From an uncultured Sphingomonas sp. (lineage in GTDB: Bacteria; Pseudomonadota; Alphaproteobacteria; Sphingomonadales; Sphingomonadaceae), in the NCBI GenBank assembly GCA_913775975.1, contig CAJYLQ010000032.1:1-39125 (forward strand): DNA of 39,125 nt, in the 5' to 3' direction. A program made the position numbers and the translations under genes. Within the stretch, counting starts at the first letter, position 1, and each line of letters opens with the position of its first letter. Below the pieces are notes generated by a model that was given only the letters and a program-made list of their open reading frames with translations, was not told the DNA's origin and did no database searches. Shown here piece after piece: positions 37,375 through 39,125 of this stretch.

Positions 37375-38340
37375 TTTCCGTTCAGCTTTGGGCACTGGGG
37401 CACCGGGTGTCTGGGACGCCATGATGGCGCGTTCCAGCATCGCGTTGCGGCCCGTGATCCGCACCTCGCGGTCGCCGACCTCGACGCGGTCGACGAGCAG
37501 CTGGATGTATTCCTTGCGCGTCCTGCCGTCCGACTCGTCCAGCTTACGGCGGAGCAGATCGCCGAACCGGGCGATGATCGCGGGCGTGATCCGCCGATCA
37601 CCCGCGTCGAGTTGCCGTTCGAGGACGGCGATGTCGGCCTGGGTGCTGGCTTTCTGCGCACCGATGTTGCCCAGTTCACTGGCGACTTGCGGATCGTTCG
37701 GGCTCAGCGTCTCGTTCCCGACCAGCTCGATCACGCGGGCGCTCTCGCCATCGAGCTTGGTCAGCCGCGCGCGGAGCCGCTTCAGTTCGGCCGCGCGCTT
37801 AGCGACGGCGGTTTCCGACCGGTCCAGCCATGTCTGCAGAAGCGTGGTCAGCTGTTCCGGCTGGACGAGATGGCGGGCCACCGCGCCGACGACCAGATCG
37901 TCCAGCTGCTCCATCGGGGCGCGGCGCCCCGTGCACGCATCCGGCCCGCGCTTGATCCGTGCCGCACAGGCGTAATAGCGATACTGCCCCGACTTGCCGG
38001 TGCTGGTCATCATGGTGCGGCGAACATGCTTTGCGTTCTCGGCGAAATGATATTCGTCGAAGATGGCCAGCATCGACACGGCGAGGTCGGATGCCGGATC
38101 GTCGCCGAAATTCTGCGTCACCGAGATGATACGGATCTTCTTGCGGCACAGCCGCTCGCGATACCGCATGAAGTCGAGCGCGTTGCGGAACAGCCGGTCG
38201 ATCAGTGCGACCTCCTGTTCGAGGGTCAACCATGAATCGTCGAAAGCCGCGCTGACAAGCCCCGGATCGTTGATGCGCGCATCACCGACCGGCGACGCGG
38301 AGGTCGCCTGGATCGTTGGAGGCGATGCGCGCCGGCTCAT
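37333..38340 (-). pseudogene. Serine recombinase remnant, N-terminus and central domain missing
   Basis: A 335-residue open frame derived from a large serine recombinase. Residues about 46-105 match the second half of the catalytic domain (FRNALDFMRYRERLCRKKIRIISVTQNFGDDPASD..AIFDEYHFAENAKHVRRTM). Then the sequence jumps to the zinc-ribbon and coiled-coil end (STGKSGQYRYYACAARIKRGPDACTG..MEQLDDLVVGAV, then long helices to about residue 310). The segment with the catalytic serine and the central recombinase domain are absent, so it cannot recombine DNA on its own; the first 45 residues look unrelated. The final residues (WRARLDSNQR) are the reverse reading of the tRNA-Arg 3' half, and the TAG stop lies in its anticodon loop. 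The frame is uninterrupted, so a truncated product might still be made. Confidence 0.8.
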
Positions 38341-38712
38341 AGGCCAGGCGTGGCAGGTTCAACGCGACGCCGTTGCGGGGGGCGCTCGCGATTGTCGCGA
38401 GATTGCCTTAAGTGAGTGATTCACCGCGTTCGGTCCGCAAGGAGCGTCGGACGTCGGCAAGACCAGTCGGCGCTATCAAATGTTGATATTGCCCCGCATA
38501 TGCGGGCATTGCTCATCTTTAAAAATGGGGCGGCTCTTCGCACATATTTAAATTGGCTTTGTCCTTACCGGCGGGGCACGGCAGGGAGCGAATACCAAAC
38601 AACAGGGCTATCGTCTGCCTAGGATGTAACATCAGGTAGGCGAACGTCTCCAGGAACTTTCCACGATGATCAAATCAAGGGAGCCGGTTTACCCGGCCCC
38701 CTCACTCTCTAC
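38341..38712. other. Intergenic stretch with no recognised gene
   Basis: These 372 bases lie between the recombinase remnant and the metallothionein gene and are more AT-rich than the rest of the window. A palindrome CCGCATATGCGG lies near 38490-38505 and a putative terminator at 38680-38700. Short open frames exist on both strands (for example on the plus strand at 38416-38622), but none shows a family pattern. It may be debris of the integrated element. Confidence 0.5.
38680..38700 (-). terminator. Putative terminator of the metallothionein gene
   Basis: On the minus strand the sequence GGGGCCGG-GTAAA-CCGGCTCC forms an 8-bp stem with one G-U pair and a 5-base loop, 13 bases after the metallothionein stop codon. 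The following sequence is only modestly T-rich (TTGATTTGAT), so efficiency is uncertain. Confidence 0.5.
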
Positions 38713-38883
38713 TCACCCGTGGCAGGGGCAGCCGGCGTGGTCACAGCCGGCCGATGCCTCGTGATGGTTGGCGCAGTTGTCGCTGCAGAAGGCGCGACCC
38801 TCGGCCTGCACGGCCTTGTCCGGGCTGACGATGCAGACGCAGTCCGCGCAGGCGCACTTCACCATGTCGACGTTGACGCTCAT
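38713..38883 (-). CDS. smtA: Bacterial metallothionein, SmtA/BmtA type
   Basis: A 56-residue cysteine-rich protein. Nine cysteines stand at 10, 12, 15, 17, 33, 37, 47, 52 and 54, with histidines at 40, 41, 49 and 55. The start MVKCACADCVCIV, the zinc-finger-like centre with AFCSDNCANHH and the end GCDHAGCPCHG follow the cyanobacterial SmtA pattern in length, spacing and order, so it should bind about four zinc or cadmium ions in the cytoplasm. It begins four bases after the stop of an SmtB-type repressor gene on the same strand, so the two form an operon, most likely induced by zinc or cadmium. It is too short for usual length cut-offs and easy to miss. Confidence 0.93.
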   Translation of the reverse strand: MSVNVDMVKCACADCVCIVSPDKAVQAEGRAFCSDNCANHHEASAGCDHAGCPCHG

Positions 38884-38887
38884 GATC

Positions 38888-39125
38888 CTATTCCTCGTGA
38901 TTGTGGTCTTCGGGTTCCAATACGTGGTCCATCATGTTGGTGAGCATGGTGCGCACGTGGCAGTCGGGCAGATCGTAGAAGACGTTCCGCCCGCTCCGCT
39001 CCTGCTTCAGCAAGCGACCCGCGCGCAGCAGCCGGAGATGCTGCGACACGAGGCTCTGGCTGATGCCGACCTCCGCCGTCAGTTCGCCGACCGAGCGAGG
39101 CCCGTCGAGGCACGCCGCGACCAGC
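38888..39125 (-). CDS. smtB: ArsR/SmtB family metal-responsive repressor, C-terminal part
   Basis: Only the last 78 residues are visible; the 5' end lies beyond the window. They hold the winged-helix DNA-binding part (SVGELTAEVGISQSLVSQHLRLLRAGRLLKQERSGRNVFYDL), with SQSLVSQHLRLLR as the recognition helix. The last helix reads DCHVRTMLTNMMDHVLE, which keeps the exact spacing D-x-H-(10)-H-x-x-E of the alpha-5 zinc site in SmtB and its relatives. The cysteines of the alpha-3 site used by CadC/ArsR proteins are not seen (SVGEL in that place). A histidine-rich tail (EPEDHNHEE) ends the protein. It should repress its own operon, including the metallothionein gene, and let go when zinc or a similar metal binds. 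Confidence 0.92.
   Translation of the reverse strand, partial: LVAACLDGPRSVGELTAEVGISQSLVSQHLRLLRAGRLLKQERSGRNVFYDLPDCHVRTMLTNMMDHVLEPEDHNHEE

Noticed and set aside
38416..38622. 68-residue plus-strand frame beside the recombinase remnant
   Set aside because: No ribosome site, no recognised motif and mixed composition; treated as intergenic debris.
38719..38943. 74-residue plus-strand frame opposite the metallothionein gene
   Set aside because: The minus strand encodes a clear SmtA-like protein across the same bases; the plus frame is its shadow.

Overview
The window looks like chromosomal DNA from a high-GC alphaproteobacterium of the Sphingomonadales, most likely Sphingomonas or a close relative. 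Evidence: the cluster of TCA-cycle genes (mdh, sucD, 2-oxoglutarate dehydrogenase E1/E2/E3), sdhCDAB next to zapE, alphaproteobacterial SDH and TamAB sequences, and the dispersed palindromes of CCCCGGC type. The identification rests on protein and repeat character only; no marker gene is present.

Layout. 1-1456: 3' part of pyruvate kinase with its terminator, then a GNAT acetyltransferase. 1596-9841, minus strand: mdh, a small GIY-YIG gene inside an inverted-repeat cassette, sucD, odhA, odhB, lpdA. sucC is not here. 9919-13044, minus: a three-gene set (SMR/EamA-like transporter, HAD-UbiA fusion, GT-C glycosyltransferase) that suggests a lipid-linked sugar pathway. 13096-14202: zapE. 14335-18427, minus: sdhC-sdhD-sdhA, a ClpP-like gene, sdhB. 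18626-21776, plus: a soluble chemotaxis receptor with a globin-like sensor, an SDR, prmA. 21861-23083, minus: two poorly recognised genes in a visibly AT-richer patch. 23286-33584, minus: qor-like reductase, tamB, tamA, DUF423, KefB-type antiporter, NifU/IscU-like protein, cvpA, most with overlapping ends. 33676-36354: radA (minus) and a divergent GT4 glycosyltransferase. 36376-37374: tRNA-Leu(CAA), a VUT/YhhQ-type transporter and tRNA-Arg(TCT). 37333-39125: what looks like the edge of an integrated element, with a decayed serine recombinase overlapping the tRNA-Arg 3' half, then a metallothionein gene and the end of an SmtB-type repressor gene.

How the genes fit together. The largest theme is central carbon metabolism: pyruvate kinase, the 2-oxoglutarate-to-succinyl-CoA-to-malate enzymes and respiratory complex II. 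The second is the cell envelope: TamA/TamB, the UbiA/GT-C set and the GT4 transferase. The right edge carries a metal-response unit at a tRNA gene.

The most unusual structure is the 378-bp GIY-YIG cassette at 8479-8856. It is bounded by near-identical 32-bp inverted arms, and two gene-less pairs of the same arms sit elsewhere in the same operon (3065-3135 and 7484-7565). This is compatible with an undescribed REP-like or MITE-like element family whose partner is a GIY-YIG nuclease. That link is an inference from layout.
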